Under the pieces are notes generated by a model that ran no database searches, was not told the DNA's origin, and saw nothing but the letters and a program-made list of their open reading frames with translations. The translations under genes were made by a program, and so were the position numbers. A stretch of 64,000 nt of DNA from Oenanthe sinensis (Eukaryota > Streptophyta > Magnoliopsida > Apiales > Apiaceae): positions 27,402,860-27,466,859 of the forward strand of contig CM053796.1 in NCBI GenBank assembly GCA_028671895.1, given 5' to 3'. Shown in pieces: positions 35,207 through 47,114 of this stretch (the stretch's first letter is position 1; each line of letters starts with the position of its first letter).

Positions 35207-36192
35207 GTACGTTTCATCAAACAGACTATGTATGACAATAATCCTGAAACCAAGTTTAAAGGAGCAATGTCAATAGGCGTACCTGGTGAGCTAGCTGGTC
35301 TTTACGAAGCTTGGATAAGACATGGACGATTGCCTTGGAAGACTCTGTTCCAGCCAGCCATCAAACTTGCCAGAGATGGATTTATAATTGCTCCATATCT
35401 TGGAAAAACGATTGCTGAACACTCTAATTCAATTATGAGGGACCCTAGTTTAAGACAAGTTTATGCACCACAAGAAAAGCTGCTTAAAACTGGTGAAAAG
35501 TGCTATAATGTGGAACTTGGTCACAGCTTAGAAGCAATAGCAGAACTAGGGCCGAAAGCCTTTTATGATGGTAGAATTGGCGAAAGGTTTGTTCAGGATG
35601 TGAGAGAGGCAGGTGGAATTTTGACGATGGAAGATTTGAGGAGATATAGAGTGGATGTTACAGAGGCTGTAACCGTGAATGCCATGGGCTACACTATCTT
35701 AGGGATGCCTTCTCCTTCAAGTGGAACACTTGGTATTTCTCTGGTGTGTACCCTTTTGCTACTTAATTAAACTTCTTGTTCAACATAATTATTTGAAGCA
35801 TGTATAGTTTGTTCAGAATAAGATTTTGAGAAGGCTAAAATAACTTTTTGCCAACTTATTAAGATTTTAGCCAAGGCCTTGAAGTGCTTAATCAGCACCT
35901 TTCCACCCCTAATAATCCCAACAAACAGATACTCCATGCTTGTGCTGTTAACTTGGGAGTTGTTATAGACTAGTTTACCATGACATGTCATCCCTAAACT
36001 AATTCAGTGGCATCTATAATTGGTAATTTCAGGTCCTAAATATCTTAAATAGCTACGGAAGTACCTATGTTACAATGGGGTCTCTAGGTTTACATCGCTT
36101 GATTGAAGCACTAAAGCACATGTTTGTTGTTCGAATGAATTTAGGAGACCCCAACTTTGTAAACATCACTGAAACTGCAGCAAATATATACC
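35207..36192 (+). pseudogene. Captured gamma-glutamyltransferase (GGT) exons with intron
   Basis: Exon 35207-35743 encodes the large-subunit part of gamma-glutamyltransferase: G-V-P-G-E-L-A-G-L, then L-P-W-K-T-L-F-Q-P-A-I-K-L-A-R-D-G-F and G-G-I-L-T-M-E-D-L. It ends at a GT donor. A 289-bp intron with a TTTCAG acceptor leads to a second exon at 36033 (V-L-N-I-L-N-S-Y-G, then H-R-L-I-E-A-L-K-H and L-G-D-P-N-F-V-N), lost after about 36192. The intron shows genomic DNA was captured, not cDNA. GGT cleaves gamma-glutamyl bonds of glutathione and its conjugates. The catalytic Thr of the small subunit is absent, so no enzyme can be made. Confidence 0.85.
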
Positions 36193-36649
36193 TTTCAAAT
36201 ATCCTTTGCTTCTATAGTATGTTGCCAGCTTTTTGAAATCTCACACCTGCTCTCCAAATTATCGTGTGGACTCAAGATGGTCAGAACTATTTCTGGAAAA
36301 GTTTTTCAATTATGCTTGTTTAATTAATCTATTACTTAGGTATGTTTGGAATTTGAAACTTTAGTCAGACATCCAGTCAACATATGAGGGCATATATTCA
36401 CTCTGAATTGAATAAATAATTTGCATATTAATTTGTTATTTATCATATATCAGTTTTGCCAAATTTAACCCATAAATAATTGTTGTATCAGCTATGTCTT
36501 GTGTCCTTTCCCGTGATGATGCCAAAATATATCTTATGCATATATGAAAGTGAGATCTAAATTTCGTCAAGAGGTAATATATTATATATACGTGAATGGA
36601 ATTTGATGTTATGTTTTGTAACTGGAATGAGTTTGAATTCCTCATTACC

Positions 36650-37140
36650 AACATAGGATCTCACAGCTGAATGCACTGATATGATGAAGAGTATCTACCA
36701 AGTGAAGTTGAGTTCCCAAAAATTTAAAACTACAGAGATGGAGGAAATGGACCACATCTCTAGTGAAGATAGAGCTAGAGGTTGCATGCACATTTTAAGG
36801 ATTACTTGTTGTCTGAATTACTAATGAGTAGGTTTATGACTGAAGAGGTATGAAGTTATGCATAAAACAGTCAATAATTATCTGCGTATAAAGTATTTTT
36901 AAGGATTACTTATTGCTTAACATGAATCATATAGATAAGAGCAGAATCTTTTGTTGAGGATGTGCTTGTGAATGGTGAACCATGGACTTCTGGAGAACAA
37001 GAGATCTTAACAGGTTCCCATCTATTAGAGTTACATGCTGCAAATGCCAAAGACATGAAAATTGTTATAGAGATGATTATGTATGCAATTTTTACATTAA
37101 AAATTTGTAGGACTTGTAGAGACATGAGATTGCTATGTAT
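36650..37140 (+). pseudogene. Second captured gene-like segment in the CACTA element, unrecognised
   Basis: 36655-36790 and 36937-37080 have a composition like exons between AT-rich intron-like DNA. The second reads as an open frame with F-V-E-D-V-L-V-N-G-E-P-W and L-L-E-L-H-A-A-N-A-K-D-M. I cannot name the family, and it does not read as the next GGT exon. It could be captured from another gene. Confidence 0.35.
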
Positions 37141-37811
37141 GTAATTTTTACATTGAAAGTGTAGATCAATTAGAAATTTTTGTATTGATAAATTTATTGA
37201 TTCATTATTTGGTTAGGGGTATTATTAAAAATCATTTTTTTATGTACATAAACCATTGTCTAATATAGAGAAACACAACACACACTATAAAATATTTCAT
37301 CTTGTGCTAGTTGTGTAAATAAAACAAATACAACGCAATAAAAGAAATAAAATCGTTGTCTATAGAGAACTACAATAACAGTTCTTGGAATAAGAAACAA
37401 TAACAGTTTTTAAAACACTTGACTGACTTCATTTCAGATAAGAGTTTTGAACCATAGCGTTGTTATTTCTAGGTGCTATACAACGGTGTCCAGAACATGG
37501 GGCGTTGTTCTGTAATCTTTTGGAAAACGGTTATCATACCGTTGTCTGAGGTCATATCAGACGGCACCTCAATATTCAACAGGAAAACAGAGTGTCAGAC
37601 AACGGGCAAAAACCGTAGTCTAATGATAGGACCCGTTGTCTTTTCTATATTATAACAAGCCTGTTGAACCGTTGTGCTCCTTTCTTCGTGTAACAGTTTA
37701 AACAAGCGTTGTTTGATCGCAATCACACGGCACCTCAATAGACTACGAAAAATTGAGATGCTAGACAACGGTGCAAAACCGTTGTATGGGCCTATTTTTC
37801 TTGTAGTGTTG

Positions 37812-40585
37812 CCACGATTTTGACTGACATGGCTGACTTATGAAAAGAGGAGATAGAACTTAGCAATGAGTTGGATAATGCTCGGCAAATGGAAGAGATG
37901 CATTGGGCTTAAAAATCCCAGGTTAGATGGCTAAAAGAGGGAGACAAAAATACCTCATTTTTCTTCAACCAAGTTAAAGACAATTGGAACCACTTTAAGA
38001 TTCTCTCAATTACTAACTCGGAGTACAATTTGATTACTAGTCACTCTCAGGTTACTCAAGTTGTTGTGGAGTACTTCCAAAAAACTCTAGGTATGGTTCA
38101 GGATACCAATTTAGATAACGAGGAGTTTGAGGATATGGATTGCAATACACTCGTTGAGGAAGACCATGTTATTCTCATGGCTCTAATTACGAATGAACTT
38201 AGTTTTTCTATTGTCAAAAGAATGAAAGCGGGAAAAGCGCCAAGCCCCGATGGCTTTACAGCTGATTTCTTTAAGCATACATGGCACTTAGAGGGACAAG
38301 ACTTTTGCAATGCAGTTAAATATTTCTTCACCATATCTCAGTAGCATCTGGCCATAAATGCTACTTCACTTGCCTTGATCCCCAAATCTTTAACTCTTAC
38401 CACCATGGCACTCTTCAGACCAATTTCACTATGCAACATTGTGTACAAATGTATCTCTAAAATCTTGACCTCCCGTCTATAAGTTCTTATGCCTAAAATA
38501 ATTCACTCTTCTGAATCGGCGTTTGTTAAAGGAAGGAATATCTTCGATAACATTCGCCTTGCTCAGTAGCTATTTAGGTATAATGGTAGCCCTGGTTGTG
38601 CTCTCAAAATTGACATTCACAAATATTTTGACTCCATAAGTTGGGAGTTCGTTATAGCATGTTTGCATAAATTTAATTTTTTACCTCGATTTATTGAATG
38701 GATACAAACATGCATTTCTACATGTATGTTTTCCGTTAAAATCAATGGAGCTCTCAAAGGTTGTTTTCCTGGGGGGGAAGGCTCGAGGCAAGGTGACCCG
38801 TTATCCCCTTATCTCTTTTCCCTTGCTATGAACTTTGTATCTCTACAGCTCTCTGGTCTTGGTCGCAAACATCATACAACAAATGTAAGGAACTTGATCT
38901 CATACATCTTTTCTTTGACGATGATGTCTTGTTCTTTTGCAAGGTAGACATTTCTTCCATTAAAATGTTATTGGGTCAGCTCAATAAATTCTCTACCTGG
39001 AGTGATCTCTCTCCCAATGATGTTAAAAGTCACTCTTACTTTCGGAATGTTAGACACAGTGTGCTTACTTGGTTTGATCAACATGTAGCCTATCCGAGAG
39101 GCACTTTGCCAGTAAAGTTTTTAAGAGTTCCCATTATCTCTTCAGCTTTAACTATTAATGATTGCATCCCGTTACTAGAAAAAGTCACAGCACACATTCT
39201 GAAATGGATATTAAAGACCCTATTTTATGCTGGAAGAGCTCAAATTATAAATGTTATCCTCCACTCTCTTCAATCCTCTTTGGACCAAGCATTTCATCCT
39301 ATCGGAAGAGGTTTTCAAAATTCTCAAGAAGCTGTTTTGTAAATTTTTAAGGAAGGGCAATATTGAAGACAAAGGAGTGGCTAAAATAGCATGGAAAAAG
39401 ATTTATTTGCCGAAAGAGGAGGGGGTGGGTTTCAAGAATTCAAAAACATGGAACAAAAGTCAAATCTTGTATTACATTTTCTTTGTTTTGAATAAATAAT
39501 CATCTTCCCTTTGGGCCACTTGGGTTAGGATTGTCGGACTCTCAAATAAATCTTTCTGGGCCTTGAATATCCCTATTGACTGCTCTTGGATATGGAGGAA
39601 AATTCTATAACTAAGACCATTGGCCATTAGACATCTTCGCATCAAGGTTGGCAATGGCAGAGATACTTACCTCTGACATGATCCTTGGTGGACTACAGGC
39701 CAATAGACATTCAGTCTCCCAGCAATTCTATGGTCGGCTTTCTCATACATGACGCTTCTTGTATCATACCCTAAATACACAATGGGATGTCCATGTCAAT
39801 GATAAGATGGATTTTAACATTTGACTGATCGACACCTATTAACCGGGACAAAGGTGATATCTTGTATTGGGACACAACTGTAATACAAAAAGTCACAACA
39901 AGAATGATCTATTAGAGCATACATTATTTTGATATACCTTAGCCTTGGGCTAGTGTTATATGGCATAAACTTCATATTCCTCTTTATGCATTCATTGAAT
40001 GGATTATGGCAGACTGCCGACTGCTTCAAGCTAGGTTGAGAAGATTTGGTGTGGCAGTGAATGACCAATGTCTCCTCTGTATAGCTGGCAAGGAATCAAC
40101 TAATCACTTATTGGTTTCCTGCCCGTACTCTGAATTTGTCCTTAGTTAGTTACTGTTTATATTTGCAAAAGAGGGTGTCAAACATTTTACAACCTGGTTA
40201 GAGGTGCTGCAGTTTGTCTCAAGCCAAAACACTAACATTAGACGCCTCATCCTTCTCTTGGCCTTGCAGGTCCACAACTACCGAATTTGACATCACCGGA
40301 ATGATATGATTCATGACAAAGTTGCTTTGCCTCGTCAGACCTTGTTCAAATGCATATTTCAGGATATCTCCAGTAGGGAGGTGGCTTCCTCAACATGATT
40401 CTTGAAGAGAGCTCATCATCTCCCTCTCCATATTCAGAAGTTCATTGGCTTAGCATAGGCTGGTTTCTTGTATTCTACAATACATTTGGTCATCCGACCT
40501 ATATGACTAGATTCTTACCTTGTAAGGCCTAAACTTGCCTTTGAAACTTGCATTTTTTCTTATAAAATATCTTAAGTTATCCAAA
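37812..40585 (+). pseudogene. LINE reverse transcriptase and C-terminal zinc region (broken)
   Basis: After the CACTA element: W-L-K-E-G-D-K-N-T near 37930, then the RT core with G-K-A-P-S-P-D-G-F (38241-38267), S-A-F-V-K-G-R-N near 38520, and F-P-G-G-E-G-S-R-Q-G-D-P-L-S-P-Y near 38780. The catalytic box reads F-D-D-D at 38914-38925, where most LINEs have F-A-D-D. A zf-RVT-type C-L-L-C ... H-L-L-V-S-C lies at about 40070-40125. The enzyme would reverse-transcribe LINE RNA at the nicked target. Stops and frameshifts are frequent, so it is dead. Confidence 0.85.
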
Positions 40586-40599
40586 AAAAATCAAAGCAA

Positions 40600-42420
40600 T
40601 TTTCCGGAGTAATTTTTGTCTATACCAGAGAAAAAATGTCCCCATATTTTTTAAAAATTATATTTTTTAAATTTTGCGGAAAGCATTTACAAGTTTCACT
40701 ATCGTATCTCCTTAAAAATATTACTTTTTATATTATATCACAAAACATTGATAAACTAAAAATATTATCTAATTTTTCAGAGTACTTTATTTTAAAACAT
40801 CAATTTTGAACACTATAATTCGGAAAACCTTAATATTGTTACTTTTTCGCCTCAGCTCATTTAGCATCACCACTTGGCTGGTTTAAACTTACTCCGCTTG
40901 GGATAAAGAAAGAGAGAGGAGAACACGTACAGGTTCCCTTTTTATCGATTCAATCCCGCTGTTTGATTATTTTATGCATGGGTCCGCAAGATAAATGGCT
41001 TGAGCTACAATTATATTAGGACTATAAATTGGAGTTGTTTGTTAAAAACTATAACTCGCCTCATTTATTATCGAGTGGAGTTGATATCAAATATAAAAAT
41101 CTGAAAATGTGAGTCATTGTGGTCCGACTAAAAACATTTGAGTTCTCCTGTTAAAAATTGAACGAGACCGTGTATCAACCATGATGAGCTAAATTATCCA
41201 AGTTGCATGCCTACAGTTTCTCGAAACTGACAAACTAAACACTATATCTTCTGTTGAGACTCCTTTATAAATATATCATTTACCGGAGAAGGACCAACTG
41301 GATTTTTTGTGTATATATATATTAAAATAACATATTGATTTTCTAATTAATCTAATTAAGTAGGGCGTATATACTTAATGAACTAGTGTTGAACGGCAAC
41401 AAAACAAGCTTTTAAAATTTGTGTTACCGAAAATGTACAAATTAACCAAACTTTCATGCCAGCATATATACCAAAATAAAGTTATTGCAAATTTGACTAC
41501 AACAATAGCTTGAAATTGTGGTAACAGTATCTTAGTCCGGAAAAAGAGACTGTACTCCGAATGGAGACTACCTAAGTACTGGTTTGTTTGTCTTGTTCTT
41601 AGCTAGTCTGTATATATATTAGTTTCAGAATCATGGCATTGAGCATTGAGGCATCCTTTTCTTGGTACTTTTGTCGTTGAATGTATATGTGTGTGTTACA
41701 TGGCTTCTGTTAATATCTTGCTGAAAATTGTGGGGACGAATATGACGTCTCCTCGCTAGAGTTTCATAAAAGCATCATCATGATTAATATTTAAAAAATC
41801 CTAGAAGCATTGCAGGATATCCGTAAACTTTATTAGATAGTTATAGCTAGTCGTCCAACATGTGACATGTAAATCGGACTCACTGAACGGCAATGCCAGA
41901 CTGTGGCAACCTGGAGTTTGGGAAAAAATTTCCACGTTCCCGGAAATTGAATCGTAATTGCATTGATCATTAATCAATGTTCTCAATAACTCAGCTACAC
42001 ATAGACGGTACAGTGACTCAGTTCAGAAAAGCAAATAAAACATGGTTAGCCAGAAAATAAAGAATTAACCATTATATTATTGTGTGTTTTCTGTACAAAC
42101 ATAAAGCAAAAAAAAAAAACATGGTTATCCAAAAAGTAAGGACATGACCATTATATTATTGACTCCGATCCTCGGATTATGCTGAAGCCAATTGAAAATA
42201 GTCTGTCTTGATTTGGTTCGAACGCAAAACGACGACCCCACATGATTGAATTAATAAGTAATCACTAGCAAAGAGTGTTTAAAAACTTTCGGTTTGGCTT
42301 ATTACTTCAAATCGATCGGTTATCATGTTACACTTTGGTTTTTTACCACAAAAAGTGATAATAATACAAATATTTATTACGCTAATTAGCACGAGTAAAA
42401 GTCCACTGCGACAATATATA
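40600..42420. other. Intergenic DNA, nothing recognised
   Basis: AT-rich, only short open frames without recognisable motifs. No terminal repeats or RNA genes found by eye. Confidence 0.5.
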
Positions 42421-42698
42421 CTCTCTCGTCTCACCCAATTGTTTACATTTGGGTTGAGTGCGGATGCTAAGAAAATTATATAAAATATTATGAAAGAGAA
42501 GGAAAAGTGGATAAAAGAGAAAGAAAAGTGAGTAAAGTAGTGAGGTCCATTGATAGATTTGAAAAGCAAGGAAAGTAGTGGATGAGAGTAAATTTTATAA
42601 TATAAAAGTTTACTATTTTTAGAAAGTTTTGGAAGGTAAAAAATTGGATAAGATATCCAAAAAAAAAAAGTGTAAACAATTGGATGAAACATAAAGAG
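42421..42698. mobile_element. Stowaway (Tc1/mariner) MITE
   Basis: 278 bp flanked by TA (42419-42420 and 42699-42700). Ends are CTCTCTCGTCTCACCCAATT and, reversed, CTCTTTATGTTTCATCCAATT, both followed by GTTTACA, the usual plant Stowaway end. No coding capacity. Confidence 0.88.
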
Positions 42699-43394
42699 TA
42701 TACTAAAGGGTACATGGGGAGATGATGAAGTTCTTTCTTAACTGTCCTCCAGTGGAACTGTTCTAATTAAAATGAAAAGTACGTACTACTACTATGGTTA
42801 CAACGAGTCGATGACAAACCCCAGTAAAATTAATTATCAAATTTATGAGTTATGACCCACCAGAAGATTCAACAAACAATAGGAAAAAAATCACACGAAT
42901 TGAATCTACAATTTTGTAGGCATATTAAAATTATGTAGTAAAAGAGTACGTTGTACTGGGCTAGTCTAGGTTAATTATAAGAACCCTAGGAATAATAAAA
43001 CCTGATAAAGTCAGAAAAGAGTATAGCTAAAACCTTGACTAGTCAGTTAAACCTAGATGTGTATGTGATTAGTCATGCACTCATGCATGCATAGTAGTAC
43101 TTAATATACTGTTAAATATAATTAAAAAAAGGTTAAGGCTCCGAGGTTCTTTGTGGAGGCTTTATTGGCAAGTAGATTCTACATTCCACACTATAACAAA
43201 TATAGTGAACCGGAAACTACAAAAATGAGGTTTAATTTAAGGCCATCCAAGTCTACCTTTTGGTTGAACGTGAGGTTAAAATTGGTATAATGTGTTGGGC
43301 AATGTGAAAAGCACGAAATGTTGTTGTTTAGAATGGACGGTTGTCGCTTGCTAAGAATATTAATTGTTTCTAGCTACTGCTATGTGATGACGTG

Positions 43395-43800
43395 GAGCAT
43401 TGGACCAAACCATCTGTAAGAATGCTTAAGATGAATGAAGATGCAGCAACGTTCAAGCAAATGAAGAGTTTTGGATATAGTTGGGTAATCCGTAACCATG
43501 GAGGACTTTTACAAGAAGCTCGAGTCTAATTTAGGGAAGGAAATCCACAAGCAGTGATGGTGGAAGCCCTTAACAAGAAGTTTTGAGTTGGCTAAAACAA
43601 GATCATGACGTCATTTTGGAATCTGATCCTGAATTGGTGGTCCAAGCTCATTGCCTTGCTAGAGCTTCTTGTTATCTTCCTGATAATAATATTGGTGCCT
43701 GATTGTAATATTGGTGTGGACAATGATCCCTATGACTTGCAAACTCTGTTTGGTAGCCCAAAATTATTAGTAATAAATTTATCTTTCTTTCAGAAATATG
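43395..43800 (+). pseudogene. Orphan RNase H-like fragment (RVT_3 type)
   Basis: Frames read W-T-K-P-S-V-R-M-L-K-M-N-E-D-A near 43402, then G-Y-S-W-V-I-R-N-H-G-G and, after frameshifts, V-E-A-L-N and an E-S-D-P-E-L-V segment near 43620. This matches the RNase H-like domain at the end of many plant LINEs and in domesticated single proteins. Stops at 43528 and 43585 and frameshifts show decay. No other LINE part is adjacent. 43801-45675 holds nothing else I recognise. Confidence 0.65.
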
Positions 43801-45675
43801 GTTGAATTTATAAATTCAAGGTCAAATTTATATGATTCACTGAAACTCATCAAACTTTCTTTACACCTTAGTATTCTTCTATGAACTGATTAATTAACAG
43901 ATTAAGAGTTTGAACTACTGTCGCATTCGAACTGTCGACCACAGATACTCGCCGGTAAAACGTGTAGCGATTTATTGTATAAGACAAGAAACTAAGAAAG
44001 TGGAGAGTGCAAAACAACAATTCATAAATTAGCTTTGAGCCTTTCATAGTTGATTGGTTGTTTCAAGAACAGTAGCATTATTGTAAGGTAGTGTCAAATG
44101 GTACGTAAGGTAGTTTCAAGAAGATAATTAATCAACTAGAACAGGAATGCTACTATACTATAGATGTAATAATTAATTCTACAGTTCAACTTATAATATG
44201 CAAGTATAAATCATCATTTAACAATTATACAATCTATGCGCTTCATTGCCTAATTAGTAAGTAGCTATACATGCATATAGCAAAAAAGACCATTAAATTA
44301 TATAATAAATGACCAAATAATTGTATATATGTATATTAATTAGTTTTGACAAGAGAATTATTAACCATGCAATAATTCATTTTAGGGTTTTCACCAAAAA
44401 TGTGCACAAATATGCATGCTACAACAATTGATTGCAAGGGGCTCTATCAGTCCTCCTGAGCCGTGAGCCGAGGATGCATGAAAAGGCTGATTCTAAAGAT
44501 AGATAGACAGCCTTGTTTCTGGGAACAGTACGTATAAAACTGTATAAATTAAAGTAGAAGCAGGTTTTTGCAATTTTAACTTGTACAGTGCATGTGGTGT
44601 ATTAATGTAGTTAAGTTATGGTGGAGAATTAAAGATGGCCCGTGAGTTGAAATGACAGCACTTAAACTAAAAGTTTCCTCATTGGTTATTTCTTCCCGTT
44701 TAAAAGCTACCGCTTAAAGATCTATACATATATTCTCAACTTCAATCATCAGACTACAACTCTTTTAGATATGAAATAGTAAAGTCAAAACAGAAAGAGA
44801 TGTAACATTCTGCCTCGTATTCTCCCATAACATGTTTGTTAACCATAAATATATCAATAATAATCAAATATTATGATTCAAAAACATTAATTAGCTCCTT
44901 TTAGAACATGATTGCATGAGACGGCAGAAGATAAACCCTTACCACTTAGGCTAGTTATCCAATCGCGCTCATTAATTAGCTCTCTTAAATGATATAACTT
45001 TTATTAGTACAGGTGCTGCTAGCTATATATCGGTTTAGTAATACTACAGAATACAACAAACATGAAACAACTAGCCGGTAGAGTCCATCTGTTGCTACTG
45101 TTTGCACCAAGAAAGGACATGGTGCTTTAATTGAAGTGGAATTTTTCCTTTTCATATTGGTATTGTTTTTACAAGATTCAGGTGGACCTTAAATTACTGA
45201 TCAAACAGATGTTAGTGTTCGAGTATGATCAGGTCGAGTCGAATCGAATCGTTCCAAACTCATGTTTCTCGTGTGATTTATGCATTTTATTGAGTTTAAA
45301 TCGAATTCCAAAATTATTCAAATAAGACTATTATTTGAGCATAGTAAAAGCATCCGGATCTAAACAGTAGTTTAAAGTTTTCTGGTCCAAACTAGAGGGT
45401 TGATATGTAGCTAGCTAGGTGATATTGTTCTACACTCAATATTAAAAAAATTGAGTTGCTTACAATTTTAACCTAAACAGCACCAAGAGTTCACATCTTA
45501 CTGGGAACAAAACTGATATATTGAAATAAAATAAATAAAGAAAAAGAGAACAAGTACTCAACATGAGATGAACACAAATGACAAATATGCCTGATTAGTA
45601 ACTAGGCTTAAGAAGTTAATTAATTATTATAATTTATATAGAAAGTAGAGACTTGAAATTGAGATCCAAACCTAA

Positions 45676-46233
45676 TCAACTTTCATTTGCTGCGGTTGAA
45701 TGTTTAGCCAATTCTTGCAGTGGACGCTTTCGCTTCTTTTTTTCGTAGCTAATTCCTCTTGCTTTTGATTGAACATCACGAACCTCGCGAAGATAAAGCC
45801 TAACAGCTCTTGCTCCGAAAGGATTTATCTCAGGCTTCCCTCCATTTTCTTCAAAGGCGGCTCGGAGTCGTCCGATAAGTGCATCAAGGCTTCCCCAAGC
45901 TTGTCTAAGAGGGCATGGACATGGAGCCGGAGGATTGGGGTGCCCGTAGAAGGGACATATAGTTGTGTGAACTTTAGTCTTTCCAAATTGATCCAGGTAC
46001 CTTAAAAATTCAAGAACATGAGCTCCACTGCACCGTGAGAGTGCCAGAGGTGGCTTATGGTTTTTCAAGTATTGACCAAAGGTACTCCAGTCTCTACGCT
46101 TCTGGTTCTCATATCTGCTTGGATTCGAAGGAGACGAAGAGTTTCCAGCTTTGGAATTGCTAGTGGTTGCGATGGAACTTATTGCATGATGATTAGGGTT
46201 GAAGCTATTGATCTCTTGAGTGTTCGAATCCAT
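45676..46233 (-). CDS. LSH: ALOG-domain (LSH family) transcription factor, single coding exon
   Basis: 185 codons, no intron in the coding part. The start is the ATG at 46231-46233; the codon just upstream is TTG. Residues 1-38 are Ser/Asn-rich. Residues 39-163 form the ALOG domain, derived from tyrosine-recombinase DNA-binding folds, with R-R-D-W-S-T-F-G-Q-Y-L near the start and an inserted zinc ribbon (H89, C93, C105, C107). A nuclear signal K-K-K-R-K-R-P lies at 165-171. LSH/G1 proteins act in the nucleus at meristem and organ boundaries and restrain differentiation. The length is normal and the frame intact. The exact family member cannot be assigned by eye. Confidence 0.93.
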   Translation of the reverse strand: MDSNTQEINSFNPNHHAISSIATTSNSKAGNSSSPSNPSRYENQKRRDWSTFGQYLKNHKPPLALSRCSGAHVLEFLRYLDQFGKTKVHTTICPFYGHPNPPAPCPCPLRQAWGSLDALIGRLRAAFEENGGKPEINPFGARAVRLYLREVRDVQSKARGISYEKKKRKRPLQELAKHSTAANES

Positions 46234-46930
46234 CAAGTTAACAATAATATCAAATTAGGGTTTTTTTAACTTTTTACCTTTTCGCAGCACTCGGTTCCCT
46301 TGGTTTCAATACTTCTTGTTAATTTTCCTAAACTGATAGAAGAAAAAAGGAAAGAAACAATTAGTGAAGAGAAAAGAAATTAGGGACCAATTAATAGATC
46401 TGAGTAACAGGATCAGTTATAAAGTTCTAAAAAACTGCATATTGACAAAAGACTAGCTTAGCAATGTTTTGAAGAGTAAATAGTGATAAAGAAACCAAGA
46501 GAGATTAAATGATTGATATGATTTTTAAAAGATTTCCAAAATTGTTGTAACAGAAAAACAGGAGAAAAGCAAGCAAAATAAAAGAGGGAAGACTGAAGAG
46601 TACTACATAATACTGTACATATTTAAGTGATGAGATTGATGGGAGTGAAAGAGTTGAAAGTCTCTTTCTTTGTTTGAGCAATACTAGAAAATCTAGAAAA
46701 AAAACTAGTGATGATAGATTTGGTAATTAACTTATTTTCTAGATGTAAGTTTAAGAATTGGTGTTTACCTGATATAGGGGCAACAACCGACTTGCTCATC
46801 TTCAGTACTCCACATGAATGATTGTCATAATTTAGGTGAGCTTAGAAAATTTCTGAGATTGGAAAGACAACTGTTGGAGATTTTTAGTTGCTGGAAGAAG
46901 ATGAAATGAAAGTAATAAAGTGTCTGTATG
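46234..46930 (-). other. LSH 5' untranslated region with an intron
   Basis: On the minus strand a donor CAG/GTAAAC is at 46769/46768 and an acceptor CTTCTATCAG, after a pyrimidine tract, ends at 46333. That gives a 436-bp intron in the leader. A weak TATA-like TATAGTAAATAGTA lies at 46951-46964. The intron is predicted from splice signals only. Confidence 0.5.
46266..46815 (-). CDS. Candidate upstream ORF across the LSH leader intron
   Basis: If the intron 46333-46768 is spliced, an ATG at 46813-46815 opens a 37-codon ORF. Fifteen and two-thirds codons lie in exon 1 and the rest at 46332-46266, ending in TAA 32 nt before the LSH ATG. It contains two Cys-Cys pairs. A second, overlapping upstream ATG at about 46792 gives about 11 codons in another frame. 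Such ORFs often reduce translation of the main frame. Depends on the inferred intron. Confidence 0.35.
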
Positions 46931-47114
46931 ACATGGCTTTTGTTTTTGACCTACTATTTACTATACTGATTGACAGTTCATTACATTGCATGTGTTTAAT
47001 GACTGAAAAGCCCTAGCCTCTTTCTTTTTTCCATTTACGTAGATTTGTTTCAGTGTCCGGTCAATGTGTGTATCTTCCTTCTCGTAATATAAGTTGCACA
47101 TTAGAATGAAGGGA

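Larger units (their letters stand above)
32104..37808. mobile_element. CACTA element carrying captured gene pieces (Pack-CACTA), inserted in the LINE
   Basis: Begins CACTACAAGAAAA at 32104 and ends TTTTTCTTGTAGTG at 37808, flanked by a 3-bp duplication TTG (32101-32103 and 37809-37811). Subterminal regions (32104-32920, 33330-33500, 37200-37800) are full of ACAACGGTT in both orientations. No transposase is recognisable, so it would depend on another element. Inside are a 600-bp-offset direct repeat, gene-like DNA from 34330 and gamma-glutamyltransferase exons. Confidence 0.9.
30060..40590 (+). mobile_element. LINE (L1-type non-LTR retrotransposon), broken and interrupted
   Basis: Reads on the plus strand as ORF1 remnant, endonuclease, reverse transcriptase and a zf-RVT Cys/His end, finishing in a short A run near 40583-40590. 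A hAT element (30953-31545) splits the endonuclease and a CACTA element (32104-37808) splits the stretch before reverse transcriptase. Removing both and their target duplications rejoins the LINE. Many frameshifts and stops. A flanking duplication was not identified, so the left edge is approximate. Confidence 0.85.

Noticed and set aside
42279..42692. 137-codon frame on the minus strand
   Set aside because: Mostly within a Stowaway MITE; the Phe- and Ser-rich peptide is a by-product of AT-rich foldback DNA.
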